DNA of 64,000 nucleotides from Microbacterium sp. BH-3-3-3 (GCF_001792815.1 NZ_CP017674.1:62001-126000), one strand, 5' to 3'. Numbered from the stretch's first letter, positions 8,216 through 17,657 are shown. The notes: generated by a model from the sequence alone, not told the origin. Translations and numbers: made by a program.

Positions 8216-8474
8216 TCAGCGGCTGTACCGCAGGCACTCGAAGGCCTCGGACGACGACCAGAATGCGCCGAGCTCACGGAAGCGTCCCGACGCGGCATGG
8301 AAGCGCTCGGCGGTGTACCGCCAGCCCCCCCTCGGCCGCGATCGCGCGGATGTGACCCACCACGAGGCCGCGTGGGTCGGCGACGCGCCACAGACCCGCG
8401 GCGACATGGGTCGCCGCGCCCCACCCGGCCGGACGCGGAGCCGGGGCGAGGTCGTTCCAGAGTGCGGTGCTCAT
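8216..8474 (-). pseudogene. Small conserved-looking gene broken by a frameshift in a G7 run
   Basis: Two overlapping minus-strand frames join into one sensible protein of about 85 residues if one base is removed from the homopolymer at 8325-8331 (C7 on the plus strand). The first part starts MSTALWNDLAPAPRPAGW and reaches HIRAIAAEGG; the corrected second part continues WRYTAERFHAASGRFRELGAFWSSSE and ends ECLRYSR. TACCGT lies 6 nt before the ATG at 8474, the leaderless arrangement of real genes here. I do not recognise the family. It may be a true frameshift mutation, phase variation or a sequencing error. Confidence 0.6.
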
Positions 8475-8480
8475 GCGGAC

Positions 8481-8486
8481 ACGGTA
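8481..8486 (-). promoter_or_regulatory. -10 hexamer TACCGT for the frameshifted gene
   Basis: TACCGT on the minus strand, 6 nt before ATG 8474. Confidence 0.4.
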
Positions 8487-8617
8487 GAACCAACCTCCGA
8501 CATCGCCGCGGACGGGGAATCTCACCCGTCCTCCCCACGACAGGGATTGCTCGATCCCTCCCCGGATGTGCGGTTCGCGCCCGCGCGGACCAGGCGGGTG
8601 CGGTCATTCTGGCGGGG

Positions 8618-8650
8618 CTCCGGCATCCGTCGGGCACACGGATGCCGGAG
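8618..8650 (+). other. 13-bp perfect inverted repeat before ssb
   Basis: Arms 8618-8630 and 8638-8650 with a 7-nt loop, 30 bp upstream of the ssb start codon. There is no T-tract, so it may be an operator or a leader hairpin rather than a terminator. Both arms contain the over-represented GGCATCC/GGATGCC. Confidence 0.6.
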
Positions 8651-8679
8651 CGCACCACACACACCGAGAGGACTTCATC

Positions 8680-9234
8680 ATGAGCGACCACATCACCCTG
8701 GTGGGCAACATCGTCGGCGATCTCGAGCAGCGCTCGACGCGCGGAGGCGGGACCGTCGCGGCCTTCCGTCTCGCCGTCGGCGAGCGACGTCTCGATCGGG
8801 AACGCGGCGAATGGGTCGACGGGCACACCAGCTTCTATGCCGTGTCCGTCTTCGGCGAGTTGGGGGCGCACGCGCTGCGGTCGTTCCAAAAGGGGGAGCG
8901 CATCATCCTCAACGGTCGCCTGCGGCTGCGGGAATGGGAGACCGAGAGCAAACGCGGCGTCAGCGCCGACGTCACCGCCGAGGCGATCGGCCACGATCTG
9001 CGGTGGGGGATCTCGCGCTTCGAACGCACACCGCGGCCGGAGTCGTCGAATGCTCCCGCGGGCCCCGCGGTCGTGGCGGCGGCATCGGCCGGACGAACGG
9101 CGGCGGCGGCCGACAGCGACGCGGACGGATGGGCACTTCCGGGAGGGGAGTCGCCCGAGGCGGCGACACGCGACGAGACCGAGTCCGGCGCTGCCGCCGA
9201 CTCGTCCGCCGAGCCCGTCGACGTGCCCTTCTGA
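8680..9234 (+). CDS. ssb: Single-stranded DNA-binding protein
   Basis: A 184-residue SSB with an N-terminal OB fold (about 1-110): ITLVGNIVGDLEQRST, VAAFRLAVGERR, DGHTSFYAVSVFGELGAHAL, KGERIILNGRLRLREWE. A disordered Ala/Glu/Ser-rich linker follows, then the acidic-hydrophobic tip PVDVPF that recruits partner proteins. The start at 8680 has GAGAGGA about 8 nt upstream. The gene is away from rpsF/rpsR, so it is probably a second, specialised SSB (repair or competence) rather than the main replication copy; that is inference. Confidence 0.9.
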   Translation: MSDHITLVGNIVGDLEQRSTRGGGTVAAFRLAVGERRLDRERGEWVDGHTSFYAVSVFGELGAHALRSFQKGERIILNGRLRLREWETESKRGVSADVTAEAIGHDLRWGISRFERTPRPESSNAPAGPAVVAAASAGRTAAAADSDADGWALPGGESPEAATRDETESGAAADSSAEPVDVPF

Positions 9235-9288
9235 GACGGTCGGCGCGGGGGCGGAGGCCGTCGAGGCTGCGGTCGCGGGCCGCGTCCG

Positions 9289-9294
9289 TAGGAT
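9289..9294 (+). promoter_or_regulatory. -10 hexamer TAGGAT for the lipoprotein gene (leaderless)
   Basis: TAGGAT lies 7 nt before the GTG at 9302. Confidence 0.5.
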
Positions 9295-9301
9295 TGACCG
9301 C

Positions 9302-9814
9302 GTGTCCCGCTCCCACGGTCGTCCCCTCGCCGCTCTGACTCTTCTGGCCGTGCTGTCGCTGGCCGGCTGTACGGGCGGCCAGTCGCCGACGACGCCCGAG
9401 GGATCCGCGACGCCTGCGGCCATCGCCACCGAGGGGACGACGCCCTCCGACGCAGGTGCCGCCACCAGCGCTCCGGCGCCGGTCGCACTCGTGCCGAACG
9501 GAACCGCCGCCGAGAACCTCCCGTTCTTCACGCAGGTCGTCGGTGCGGTCTGGTCCGGACCCGATCAGGTCGCCGGTCGTGCCTACATCGACGCCCTCGC
9601 CGCAGCCGGGTTCGACAAGGGGTCGATGCAGGTCACGGCCGACCAGACCACGATCGGCAACCCCGCCGAGAGCATCGAGTTCTCGGTGCGCCTCGGTGGC
9701 GACTGCCTGGTCGGTCAGGTCGGTCCCTCGATCGGCAACCCCGTGTCGACGGTGCTTCCCGGGTTGTCGGCCGGGGGCTGTCTGATCGGACAGACGCGCA
9801 CGATCGACTGGTGA
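9302..9814 (+). CDS. Secreted lipoprotein, unknown function
   Basis: A 170-residue protein with a lipoprotein signal peptide: hydrophobic LAALTLLAVLSLAGC, with the lipobox LAGC and the modified cysteine at about residue 22. A Thr/Ala/Pro-rich linker runs to about residue 65, then a compact domain (NLPFFTQVVGAVWSG, YIDALAAAGFDKGSMQV) with two cysteines (CLVGQVG, GCLIGQTR) that may form a disulphide. It resembles uncharacterised Microbacteriaceae lipoproteins, perhaps DUF6993. The GTG start is supported by the leaderless promoter. Confidence 0.8.
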   Translation: MSRSHGRPLAALTLLAVLSLAGCTGGQSPTTPEGSATPAAIATEGTTPSDAGAATSAPAPVALVPNGTAAENLPFFTQVVGAVWSGPDQVAGRAYIDALAAAGFDKGSMQVTADQTTIGNPAESIEFSVRLGGDCLVGQVGPSIGNPVSTVLPGLSAGGCLIGQTRTIDW

Positions 9815-9819
9815 GCCTT

Positions 9820-9838
9820 CGCGCCCGATCCGGGCGCG
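9820..9838 (+). terminator. Probable terminator after the lipoprotein gene
   Basis: A perfect 8-bp GC stem with a 3-nt loop (arms 9820-9827 and 9831-9838) lies 6 nt after the stop codon. The following T-run is short. Confidence 0.45.
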
Positions 9839-9969
9839 GCCCTTGGCTGCGCGTGCCCTCCCTCGGCGCCGGCGGTCCGAGCTCCCCGCGCGACGCGGAC
9901 CTCGAGCGACGGGCGTCCACCGATCGGCAGCAGCGGACCCCGGGCGTCGGCGCGGAGGCTCTGCGCCCC

Positions 9970-9975
9970 TAGACT
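9970..9975 (+). promoter_or_regulatory. -10 hexamer TAGACT for ettA
   Basis: TAGACT lies 9 nt before the ATG at 9985, and GGAGAGG in between could serve as ribosome binding site. Confidence 0.45.
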
Positions 9976-9984
9976 GGAGAGGTT

Positions 9985-11656
<1,672 letters not shown>

Positions 11657-11664
<8 letters not shown>

Positions 11665-12214
11665 CGCGGCCGCCGCGTCTGCGAGCGCGGCATCCCCCGA
11701 CGAGGGTCCGGTCGCCGCCGGACCCTCGCGGGTGCACGTCCCCATCCACCTGCGGTGGGGCGACCTCGACGCGCTCGGGCACGTGAACAACACCGCGATG
11801 CTGAAACTGCTCGAAGAGGCGCGCCTGCGGGCCTTCTGGTACAGCGACGGCGACGAAGAGCCCCTGCCGACCGCGGTGTTCGACATGGACGTCCTCGCCA
11901 GCGGCGGGGAACGCGCGACCCTCATCGCGCGGCAGGAGATCGAGTACTTCCGACCGACGCCGTACACCCAGCGCCCCTTGGACGTGCGGATGTGGATCGG
12001 CGCGATGGGCGGCTCGAGCGCCGACATCTGCTTCGAGGTCTACAGTCCGGTCGGCGATCCCGAGCGCGTGCTCTACGCGCGCGCCACGGCCGTCGTCGTG
12101 CTCGTCGACACCTCGACCGGTCGCCCGATCCGATGGACCGATGCGGAGCGCGCGGCATGGGCGCCCTACACGGGCGATCCGATCGAATACCGGCGGCGAG
12201 CCGCCCGCGCCTGA
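11657..12214 (+). CDS. Acyl-CoA thioesterase, 4HBT hotdog fold
   Basis: A 185-residue hotdog-fold protein. The 4HBT signature RWGDLDALGHVNNTAML, with the catalytic Asp at about residue 36, is followed by LARQ-like LIARQEIEYFRPTPY and a typical RPLDVRMWIGAMGGSS strand. Proteins of this class hydrolyse acyl-CoA thioesters; the substrate is unknown. The GTG at 11657 overlaps ettA by 8 nt, so it is probably cotranscribed and coupled. It is convergent with tesB. Confidence 0.85.
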
Positions 12215-12227
12215 GCCTTCGGCGCCG

Positions 12228-13097
12228 TCAGTCGTTCGGCACCCGCACCATGACCTCCTGGGCCACGCTCGCGACCAGCACGCCGTCGCGTGAGTAGATG
12301 CGCCCGGTCGACAGGCCTCGGCCGCCGCGGGCGTTGGGGGACTCCTGCACGTACAGCAGCCAGTCGTCGACGCGACCCGGACGGTGCCACCACATGGCGT
12401 GGTCGAGGCTCGCGACCTTCAGGTTCGGGACGTTCCACGCGACGCCGTGCGCGCGCATGATGGACTCCTGGATCGTGAGGTCGCTGAGATACGCCAGCGC
12501 CGCGCGGTGCACCGCCGGGTCGTCGGGCAGTGCGCGGCGTGTGCGCATCCACACGGCCTGTCGCGGCACCCGCGGGCCCTCGACCGAGGTGTAGATGGGC
12601 GACGGGACGTGCAGCACGTCGACCGGTCGCTCCGAGAACATCCGGCGGCTGAGCGGGTGGAGTCCCTCGGCGTCGAAGGGCGCGAGGTCTTCGGGCTGAG
12701 GGATGCCGTCGGGCATCGGTTCGGCGTGCTCCAGGCCCGGGTGCTCGTCCTGGAACGAGGCGATCATCGAGAAGATCGGGACGCCGGCCTGGTAGGCCTG
12801 CGTGCGCCGGGTCGAGAACGAGCGTCCGTCGTGGATGCGGTCGACCGAGAAGGTGATGCCGTCGGCCGGGTCGCCCGGACGGAGGAAGTACCCGTGCATC
12901 GAGTGCACCGCGCGTTCGGGCGGGAGCGTGCGCGACGCGGCCACGACCGACTGGGCCAGCACCTGGCCGCCGTACACCCGCCCGAACGGCATGGGCTGCG
13001 AGACACCGGTGAAGATGTCCTCGGTGGTGCGGGCGCCGGCGTCGCGCAGGTCGAGCACCGCGAGGAGCGACGCCACGGGATCGAGGGCATCGGTCAT
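12228..13097 (-). CDS. tesB: Acyl-CoA thioesterase II
   Basis: TesB hydrolyses medium- and long-chain acyl-CoA. The 289-residue protein has a double hotdog fold. The N-terminal half contains GRVYGGQVLAQSVVAAS and SMHGYFLRPGDP; the C-terminal half contains LTIQESIMRAHGVAW and KVASLDHAMWWHRP, with the catalytic Asp in SLDHAMW, and then GRIYSRDGVLVASVAQEV. The start at 13097 matches the family N-terminus. It is divergent from a hypothetical gene 53 bp away. Confidence 0.94.
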   Translation of the reverse strand: MTDALDPVASLLAVLDLRDAGARTTEDIFTGVSQPMPFGRVYGGQVLAQSVVAASRTLPPERAVHSMHGYFLRPGDPADGITFSVDRIHDGRSFSTRRTQAYQAGVPIFSMIASFQDEHPGLEHAEPMPDGIPQPEDLAPFDAEGLHPLSRRMFSERPVDVLHVPSPIYTSVEGPRVPRQAVWMRTRRALPDDPAVHRAALAYLSDLTIQESIMRAHGVAWNVPNLKVASLDHAMWWHRPGRVDDWLLYVQESPNARGGRGLSTGRIYSRDGVLVASVAQEVMVRVPND

Positions 13098-13137
13098 GGC
13101 GACTCGCTTTCCGGCGCAGCGAGCCCGCGCCGCTTGA

Positions 13138-13143
13138 TAGTTT
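13138..13143 (+). promoter_or_regulatory. -10 hexamer TAGTTT for the hypothetical gene at 13151 (leaderless)
   Basis: TAGTTT lies 7 nt before the GTG at 13151. Confidence 0.45.
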
Positions 13144-13150
13144 AGGGCGG

Positions 13151-13819
13151 GTGTCCGCGCGCCTGTTGTTCCCCGACCCCCAGGCGGCAGCCGACCTGCT
13201 GACCTTCGCCTCCCGCACGATCCGTCTGGGTGACGGCACCGTGCGCTTGCGTGCCGACGGGGGAGTGCTCGTCGCCACCGCCGCCCCCCTCGCTCCCCGC
13301 GGGTTGCTCGACGCCACCCCGACGGTGCTCGGCCTGCGCGTCTCGGCGATCGATCCCGAACTCGAGTGCGACCTCGTGGTCGACGCCTCCGCGCTGCTCC
13401 CGGCCCCCGACGACGCCTCAGCGGTCGTCCTTCCCGAGACCGCCACCTCGCCCGCGTGGGCGGGGATCTCGCCCCCGCGCAGCGGATGGGAGCAGAAGGA
13501 TGCCATCGACGCCGCCGTTCTGGCATCCCGAGCCCAGTACGGGGTCGCCGCCGTCGCCGACGCGCTCCCCGCCGATGCCGGTGAGGACATCGTGCGGGTG
13601 ATCCGCGCGCAGGTGTGGGGTCAGCCCGACGACGCCCTCGGGGGTCTGCCGCTCGGCACCGCCTTCGCGGCCTTCGCGCTGGGCTTCATCGCCGGTAGCG
13701 AGATGGCGCCCGTCCGCACGAGCGGCGCGTGGACTCGCGTGAGCCTCGCTCGCGGTCACGTGCTCGTTCGAGGCCCCGTGCGCTCGGGGCTGACCGCCGT
13801 GCGCGCGACCGGGAGCTGA
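13151..13819 (+). CDS. Conserved-looking hypothetical protein
   Basis: A 222-residue soluble protein I do not recognise. The N-terminal 75 residues are beta-rich (RTIRLGDGTVRLRADGGVLV, TVLGLRVSAIDPELEC), a proline-rich linker follows, and the C-terminal half is helical (AIDAAVLASRAQYGVAAVADAL) with LGTAFAAFALGFI. There is no signal peptide. GTG start, leaderless promoter, and normal codon use support a real gene. A manganese-type riboswitch begins 38 bp downstream, but for the next gene. Confidence 0.75.
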   Translation: MSARLLFPDPQAAADLLTFASRTIRLGDGTVRLRADGGVLVATAAPLAPRGLLDATPTVLGLRVSAIDPELECDLVVDASALLPAPDDASAVVLPETATSPAWAGISPPRSGWEQKDAIDAAVLASRAQYGVAAVADALPADAGEDIVRVIRAQVWGQPDDALGGLPLGTAFAAFALGFIAGSEMAPVRTSGAWTRVSLARGHVLVRGPVRSGLTAVRATGS

Positions 13820-13845
13820 TCCAGCCCGCGCATAGGTGGCCGCTT

Positions 13846-13851
13846 TACGCT
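13846..13851 (+). promoter_or_regulatory. -10 hexamer TACGCT for the riboswitch transcript
   Basis: TACGCT followed by 6 nt would start transcription at about 13858, exactly at the base of riboswitch helix P1. Confidence 0.45.
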
Positions 13852-13857
13852 GAGGGA

Positions 13858-13955
13858 AGCAAGGGGAGTACTCCCGTCGCGATGCATCCGTCATCACGAG
13901 CCCACCGTTGGGCTCCGGGTGCGTCGGTCCCGTCCGGGGCGGAGGAGACCTTGAC
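13858..13955 (+). ncRNA. yybP-ykoY-type manganese riboswitch
   Basis: The leader has the signature elements of the yybP-ykoY class in order: CAAGG (13860-13864) pairing with CCTTG (13949-13953) as P1, the conserved loop GGGGAGTA (13863-13870), GTCATCA (13890-13896), and GAGACCTT at the 3' side. An internal hairpin is formed by GAGCCCA (13898-13904) and TGGGCTC (13909-13915). The class binds Mn2+ and usually controls efflux proteins of the TerC, MntP or P-type ATPase type. Here it precedes an unrecognised protein by 34 nt. Elements are seen directly; the ligand is inferred from the class. Confidence 0.8.
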
Positions 13956-13989
13956 GTCGCAGTTTCCGCTGCCCGTCGAGAGGTACCCC

Positions 13990-14862
13990 ATGGTCTCGTT
14001 CTCCCGTCTGTTCGATCTCGCTTCGAAGGCCGTCGACAAGGCGTCGTCGTCCTCGTCTTCGCGGGACGGCTCCGCTCCCCACCCCTCGTCGGGTGCCTCC
14101 CGCGACTGGCGCACCATGGTGCGCTCCGCCGCCGATGCCGTCACCGGTGATCGCCGCGCAGACTCCGCGCCCGCGCCCGCGCCCGTCGCCGATTCGCGCC
14201 GAGACGCCGGCGTGACGGGCCGATACGCGCCGCCGCCCACGTCGGGCTCGGCCCCGGCGCTCTCGGCCGACGACCGCGCGGCGATCGCGCGGTACGACTA
14301 CCTGCTGCGCACGGCCGACCCCGATCGCGTGGAGCAGATGCATCGCGAGGCCTTCGCGCGACTGACGCCCGAGCAGCGCGCGCACGTGCGCGAGCGCATG
14401 GACGCCGACCTGCACCCGCACGAGCGCCCGCGCTCGGACGCCCCCGACGACCTCGCGCGCACGGCCGCACGCGCTGAGGCCACGCGTCCGGGTCGCATGT
14501 CGCAGATGCTGTCCCGCGCGGGCCGCGGCGGACTGATCGGTGCGGGAGTGGTGGGTGCGGGCGGTCTGCTCGCCGCCGTGGCCGGCGGAGCGATCGTCAG
14601 TGCGGTCGCGGGGCCCCTGCTCGCCCAGGCGGGTCAGCTGGGCGTCGACTTCGCCGGGCTCGCCGAGGGCGTCGACCTCGACGCTCTGGCATCCGGTGTC
14701 GACCTCGAGACACTCGCGGGCGGCGTCGATCTGGGGGCCGCGGGCGACTGGGCCGGCGGCGCGCAGGACGCGGTGTCGGGTCTCGGCGATCAGGTCGGCG
14801 GGCTCGGCGAACGTCTGTCGAATTTCGACATCCCGGGCTTCGGCGACTTCCTCGGGCGCTGA
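13990..14862 (+). CDS. Unknown Ala/Gly-rich protein under a manganese-type riboswitch
   Basis: A 290-residue protein with no family I recognise. Residues 1-80 are Ser/Ala/Pro-rich. A helical segment at about 92-135 reads ARYDYLLRTADPDRVEQMHR, then LTPEQRAHVRERM. A glycine-rich hydrophobic stretch at about 175-210 (GLIGAGVVGAGGLLAAVAGG) could cross the membrane. After it come three repeats of the type GVDLDALAS, GVDLETLAG and GVDLGAAG. The ATG at 13990 follows GAGAGG; earlier in-frame ATGs lie inside the riboswitch. Control by a Mn2+ riboswitch suggests a role in metal homeostasis, which is inference. Confidence 0.8.
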   Translation: MVSFSRLFDLASKAVDKASSSSSSRDGSAPHPSSGASRDWRTMVRSAADAVTGDRRADSAPAPAPVADSRRDAGVTGRYAPPPTSGSAPALSADDRAAIARYDYLLRTADPDRVEQMHREAFARLTPEQRAHVRERMDADLHPHERPRSDAPDDLARTAARAEATRPGRMSQMLSRAGRGGLIGAGVVGAGGLLAAVAGGAIVSAVAGPLLAQAGQLGVDFAGLAEGVDLDALASGVDLETLAGGVDLGAAGDWAGGAQDAVSGLGDQVGGLGERLSNFDIPGFGDFLGR

Positions 14863-15062
14863 GGCGACCCGACGACCCCGTCACCGCGTGAATGCGCGAC
14901 GGTGCGCGGGCGGCCGGCTCCGGGCGGTCAGACTCGGGCCGGTCGACGTGGTGCCGGTCGACGCGGCAAGCCGGACGGCGCGGCCGACCCGACGGCGCGC
15001 GGGCCGGTATGACCACGGCGCCGGAGCGGCAGTGATCGGCACCCGCCGCCCCGTGACGTCGC

Positions 15063-15512
15063 TCAGTCGGCGGCGCGTACCGGGAGACCCGTGTCGGGGC
15101 GCCCGTTCTGCTGCGGCCCGATGCCACGGGGCTCGAACGTGTTGACCATCGCGTACGCGGCGCGCTCGAGGTAGTCCCAAAGGGGTGCCTCGAACGCGGG
15201 CGGCAGCGCGATCTCGTCGACGGCGGCGCGCATGTGCCGAAGCCACCGGTCGCGGGCGTCGGGGTCGACGTGGAACGGCATGTGACGCATGCGCAGGCGC
15301 GGGTGACCTCGGGTCTCGCCGTAGGTCGCCGGCCCGCCCCAGTACTGCGCGAGGAAGAGCGTCAGACGTTCGGCCGCCGGGCCGAGGTCTTCCTCGGGAT
15401 ACATGGGCTTGAGCACCTCGTCGCCGGCCACGCCGCGGTAGAACGCATCGACCAGGCGACGGAAGGTGTCCATGCCGCCGACCTGCTCGTAGAAGCTTAT
15501 GGGCTCGGTCAC
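15063..15512 (-). CDS. glbO: Truncated haemoglobin, group II (trHbO)
   Basis: A 149-residue globin of the 2-on-2 type. It begins SFYEQVGGMDTFRRLVDAFY, then LAQYWGGPATYGETRGHPRLRMRH, where the Trp of YWGGP is the group II hallmark and the His of RMRH is the proximal haem ligand. Group II globins bind O2 and are linked to respiration or redox protection in actinobacteria. Its ATG overlaps the stop of the upstream MscS gene by 4 nt, so the two are cotranscribed. About 20 residues extend past the globin core. Confidence 0.93.
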   Translation of the reverse strand: MTEPISFYEQVGGMDTFRRLVDAFYRGVAGDEVLKPMYPEEDLGPAAERLTLFLAQYWGGPATYGETRGHPRLRMRHMPFHVDPDARDRWLRHMRAAVDEIALPPAFEAPLWDYLERAAYAMVNTFEPRGIGPQQNGRPDTGLPVRAAD

Positions 15513-16777
15513 GACTGCTCCTCGTGGTCGGCACGGACGGCCGGAGGCGTCGGCTTGACGACCTCGGCCCCCTCGGTGCCTGGGAGATCCAGGGTCGCCG
15601 TCGGGGTCTCGTCGCGCAGGGTCTTCTTCTTCGTCTTCGCGGGGACGGCGTCGTCGTGGTCGTCGGCGGTGTGGTCGTCGGCGGTGTGGTCGTCGGCGGT
15701 GTCGGACGCCTCGACGCGGCGGCCGCGGGGCTTCCAGCGCGGCCGGTCGGCGCCCGGCGCCACCGGCGTCTCTTTGGTCTTCGGCGGGTGCGCACCGCGC
15801 ACGCTCTGCGCGCCCTCGGGCCCGCTGAGCATGATGGAGTTCAGCTGGGGCAGGGCGATGCCCATCGCGTCGATCGCGCGCTTGAGGCGCGCGCGCAGCT
15901 CGCGGGCGACGTCGTCCTTGGCACTCGAGCGCGTCTTCATGACCAGGCGGATGACGAGAGCGTCACCGCTGATGGATTCGAGGCCCCAGATCTCGGGCTG
16001 CTCGATGATGCGCGAGCGCCACTTGGACTCTTTCGACATCGTCTTCGCCGCGGCGAGCATCGCCGTCTCGACGTCGTCGATGTCGGCGTCGGTGGGAACG
16101 GCGAGGTCGATGATGACGCGCGACCAGCCCTGCGACATGTTGCCGATGCGGGTGATCTCGCCGTTGCGGACGTACCAGAGCGTTCCGTTGACGTCGCGGA
16201 CGTGGGTGATGCGCACGCTGACGAACTCGACGATGCCGGTCGCCAGGCCCAGGTCGACGACGTCGCCGATGCCGATCTGGTCTTCGGCGACGATGAAGAT
16301 GCCGTTGAGCACGTCTTTGACGATGTTCTGCGCGCCGAAACCGAGACCGGCGCCGACGGCAGCCGTGAGCAGGGTGAGCGAGGCCAGCGCGTTCGGCGCG
16401 ACGATCCCGGCGACCCACACGAGCGCCACGATCACCAGGATGACGTTGACGATGTTCTGCAGGATCGTGCCGAGGGTGCGCGTGCGCTGCACGAGTCGCA
16501 CCGCGCTGAGCGGGGACCGGTCGAGGGCCTGGGTGTCGTCGACGCGCGCCTTGCTCTTCGCACCGTTGACGATGCGATCGACCACGTGCCGAATGATGAC
16601 GCGCAAGATCCACGCCGCTATGGCGATCCCGACGACGATGCCGAGAATCTGCAGCAGCACGCCACCAAAGCCGAGCAGTTGGCCGCCGACCCAGGTCCAG
16701 AAATCGAGGCTGCCGATGTCGGCCGGGGGCGCGGTGGAAGACGGGCTCGGTTCGGGGACTTCGGCGAGAACAGACAT
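15509..16777 (-). CDS. Mechanosensitive channel, MscS family
   Basis: A 422-residue MscS-type channel that releases solutes on hypo-osmotic shock. Hydrophobic helices lie at about 33-62 and 100-130, and the pore helix TM3 at about 135-158 reads LLTAAVGAGLGFGAQNIVKD. The beta domain follows (DQIGIGDVVDLGLATGIVEF, VRITHVRDVNGTLWYVRNGEI), then a C-terminal alpha-beta domain. The tail from about 310 is charged and disordered and contains TADDH three times. The GC-rich start has TACGCT 7 nt upstream, a leaderless arrangement. glbO is coupled to its 3' end. Confidence 0.92.
   Translation of the reverse strand: MSVLAEVPEPSPSSTAPPADIGSLDFWTWVGGQLLGFGGVLLQILGIVVGIAIAAWILRVIIRHVVDRIVNGAKSKARVDDTQALDRSPLSAVRLVQRTRTLGTILQNIVNVILVIVALVWVAGIVAPNALASLTLLTAAVGAGLGFGAQNIVKDVLNGIFIVAEDQIGIGDVVDLGLATGIVEFVSVRITHVRDVNGTLWYVRNGEITRIGNMSQGWSRVIIDLAVPTDADIDDVETAMLAAAKTMSKESKWRSRIIEQPEIWGLESISGDALVIRLVMKTRSSAKDDVARELRARLKRAIDAMGIALPQLNSIMLSGPEGAQSVRGAHPPKTKETPVAPGADRPRWKPRGRRVEASDTADDHTADDHTADDHDDAVPAKTKKKTLRDETPTATLDLPGTEGAEVVKPTPPAVRADHEEQS
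15657..15701 (-). repeat. 15-bp tandem repeat, three units, in the MscS tail
   Basis: Three copies of a 15-bp unit (plus-strand GTCGTCGGCGGTGTG, the last one ending in C) encode TADDH three times in the disordered C-terminus. The frame is kept, so copy-number change would be tolerated. Confidence 0.8.
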
Positions 16778-16784
16778 CCGTCAC

Positions 16785-16790
16785 AGCGTA
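16785..16790 (-). promoter_or_regulatory. -10 hexamer TACGCT for the MscS gene (leaderless)
   Basis: TACGCT on the minus strand, 7 nt before ATG 16777. Confidence 0.45.
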
Positions 16791-16793
16791 ACG

Positions 16794-16832
16794 ACGGATG
16801 CCTCGGCGCTGGCTGAGCGTCGAGGCATCCGT
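16794..16832 (-). terminator. Terminator after the ABC permease gene
   Basis: Perfect 12-bp arms (16794-16805 and 16821-16832), extendable inward with one mismatch, lie just 3' of the minus-strand permease gene and before the MscS promoter. Arms contain GGATGCC and GGCATCC. Confidence 0.7.
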
Positions 16833-16847
16833 GGTGGGGAGGAGGGG

Positions 16848-17657
16848 TCAGACGTCGCGCGACCGCAGGGAGATCCAGCCCAGCACGAGCGGCGCGAGGG
16901 CCCACGCGGCCAGGGTGAGGGCGCCTTGGCCGAGTTCCGTGCCGCCGGGCGTGGTGAGCTGCACCGCGGCGTTGACCGGGAGGTAGTCGGCCGCGTCGAG
17001 GATCCACTGCCAGCTCGGTCCCGCGAACGAGAACAGGCTGAACACGATGGGCAGCACGAAGAGCACCCCGACCGTGGCGGCGATGGCACCGGCGCCGCTG
17101 CGGATGACGAAGCCGAAGCCGAGACCGATCAGCGTGAAGGCCGCCATCGACACGACCCCCAACGCGAGAGGGACCAGGGACTCCGAGGGCGTCGACCAGT
17201 CGAGGCCCGTGCTGACCAGCGGCGCGGTCACGGCGATCGCCACCGCGTAGATGACGACGGTGGTCACCGCCATGACGAGTGCCACGACGAGTGCCTTGGC
17301 CACCAGCACCGCCCCCCGACGGGGTTCGGCGGTGAGCGTCGAACGGATCATGCCGGTCGAGTACTCACCCGTGATGACGATCGCACCGAGGATGCCGGCG
17401 ACCAACATCGTGAACTGCGTCGGCGCCAGGATCACGTTCGCCGCGGGGAAGCCGCCGCCGATGTCGCTCGAGGCCGCGGCGATCAGCAATGAGATCCCGA
17501 CCGACAGGGCGGCGGTGACGCCGAGCGACCACCAGGTGGAGCGCAGGGTGAGCATCTTGATGCTCTCGCTCTTCATCAGGTGGATGAAGCTGAGGCGGTG
17601 CGCGGTCGAGGCGTGGGCGTGGGCCCGCGTGGTCGGCGCGGAAGCGACGGCGGTCAT
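16848..17657 (-). CDS. ABC-2 type transporter permease
   Basis: A 269-residue membrane protein with six hydrophobic segments, partner of the ATPase encoded upstream. After a cytoplasmic N-terminus it has TWWSLGVTAALSVGISLLI, a helix at about 80-100 followed by GEYSTGMIRSTL (a typical ABC-2 loop), and later helices ending with LTLAAWALAPLVLGW. Its ATG overlaps the ATPase stop (ATGA at 17654-17657). Such pairs export antibiotics, peptides or lipids; the substrate is unknown. Confidence 0.9.
   Translation of the reverse strand: MTAVASAPTTRAHAHASTAHRLSFIHLMKSESIKMLTLRSTWWSLGVTAALSVGISLLIAAASSDIGGGFPAANVILAPTQFTMLVAGILGAIVITGEYSTGMIRSTLTAEPRRGAVLVAKALVVALVMAVTTVVIYAVAIAVTAPLVSTGLDWSTPSESLVPLALGVVSMAAFTLIGLGFGFVIRSGAGAIAATVGVLFVLPIVFSLFSFAGPSWQWILDAADYLPVNAAVQLTTPGGTELGQGALTLAAWALAPLVLGWISLRSRDV

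Noticed and set aside
5914-9531. 1205-residue minus-strand open frame
   Set aside because: It runs antisense through the YczE gene, mocR, ssb and a lipoprotein gene, has Arg/Pro/Gly-rich composition and no recognisable domain. It is a high-GC shadow.
13729-13989. Longer start for the protein at 13990
   Set aside because: Upstream in-frame ATGs lie inside the preceding gene or the riboswitch; ATG 13990 has GAGAGG at proper spacing.
14863-15062. Possible small gene between the riboswitch-controlled gene and glbO
   Set aside because: No frame has a start signal or coherent composition; I see nothing in this 200-bp gap.
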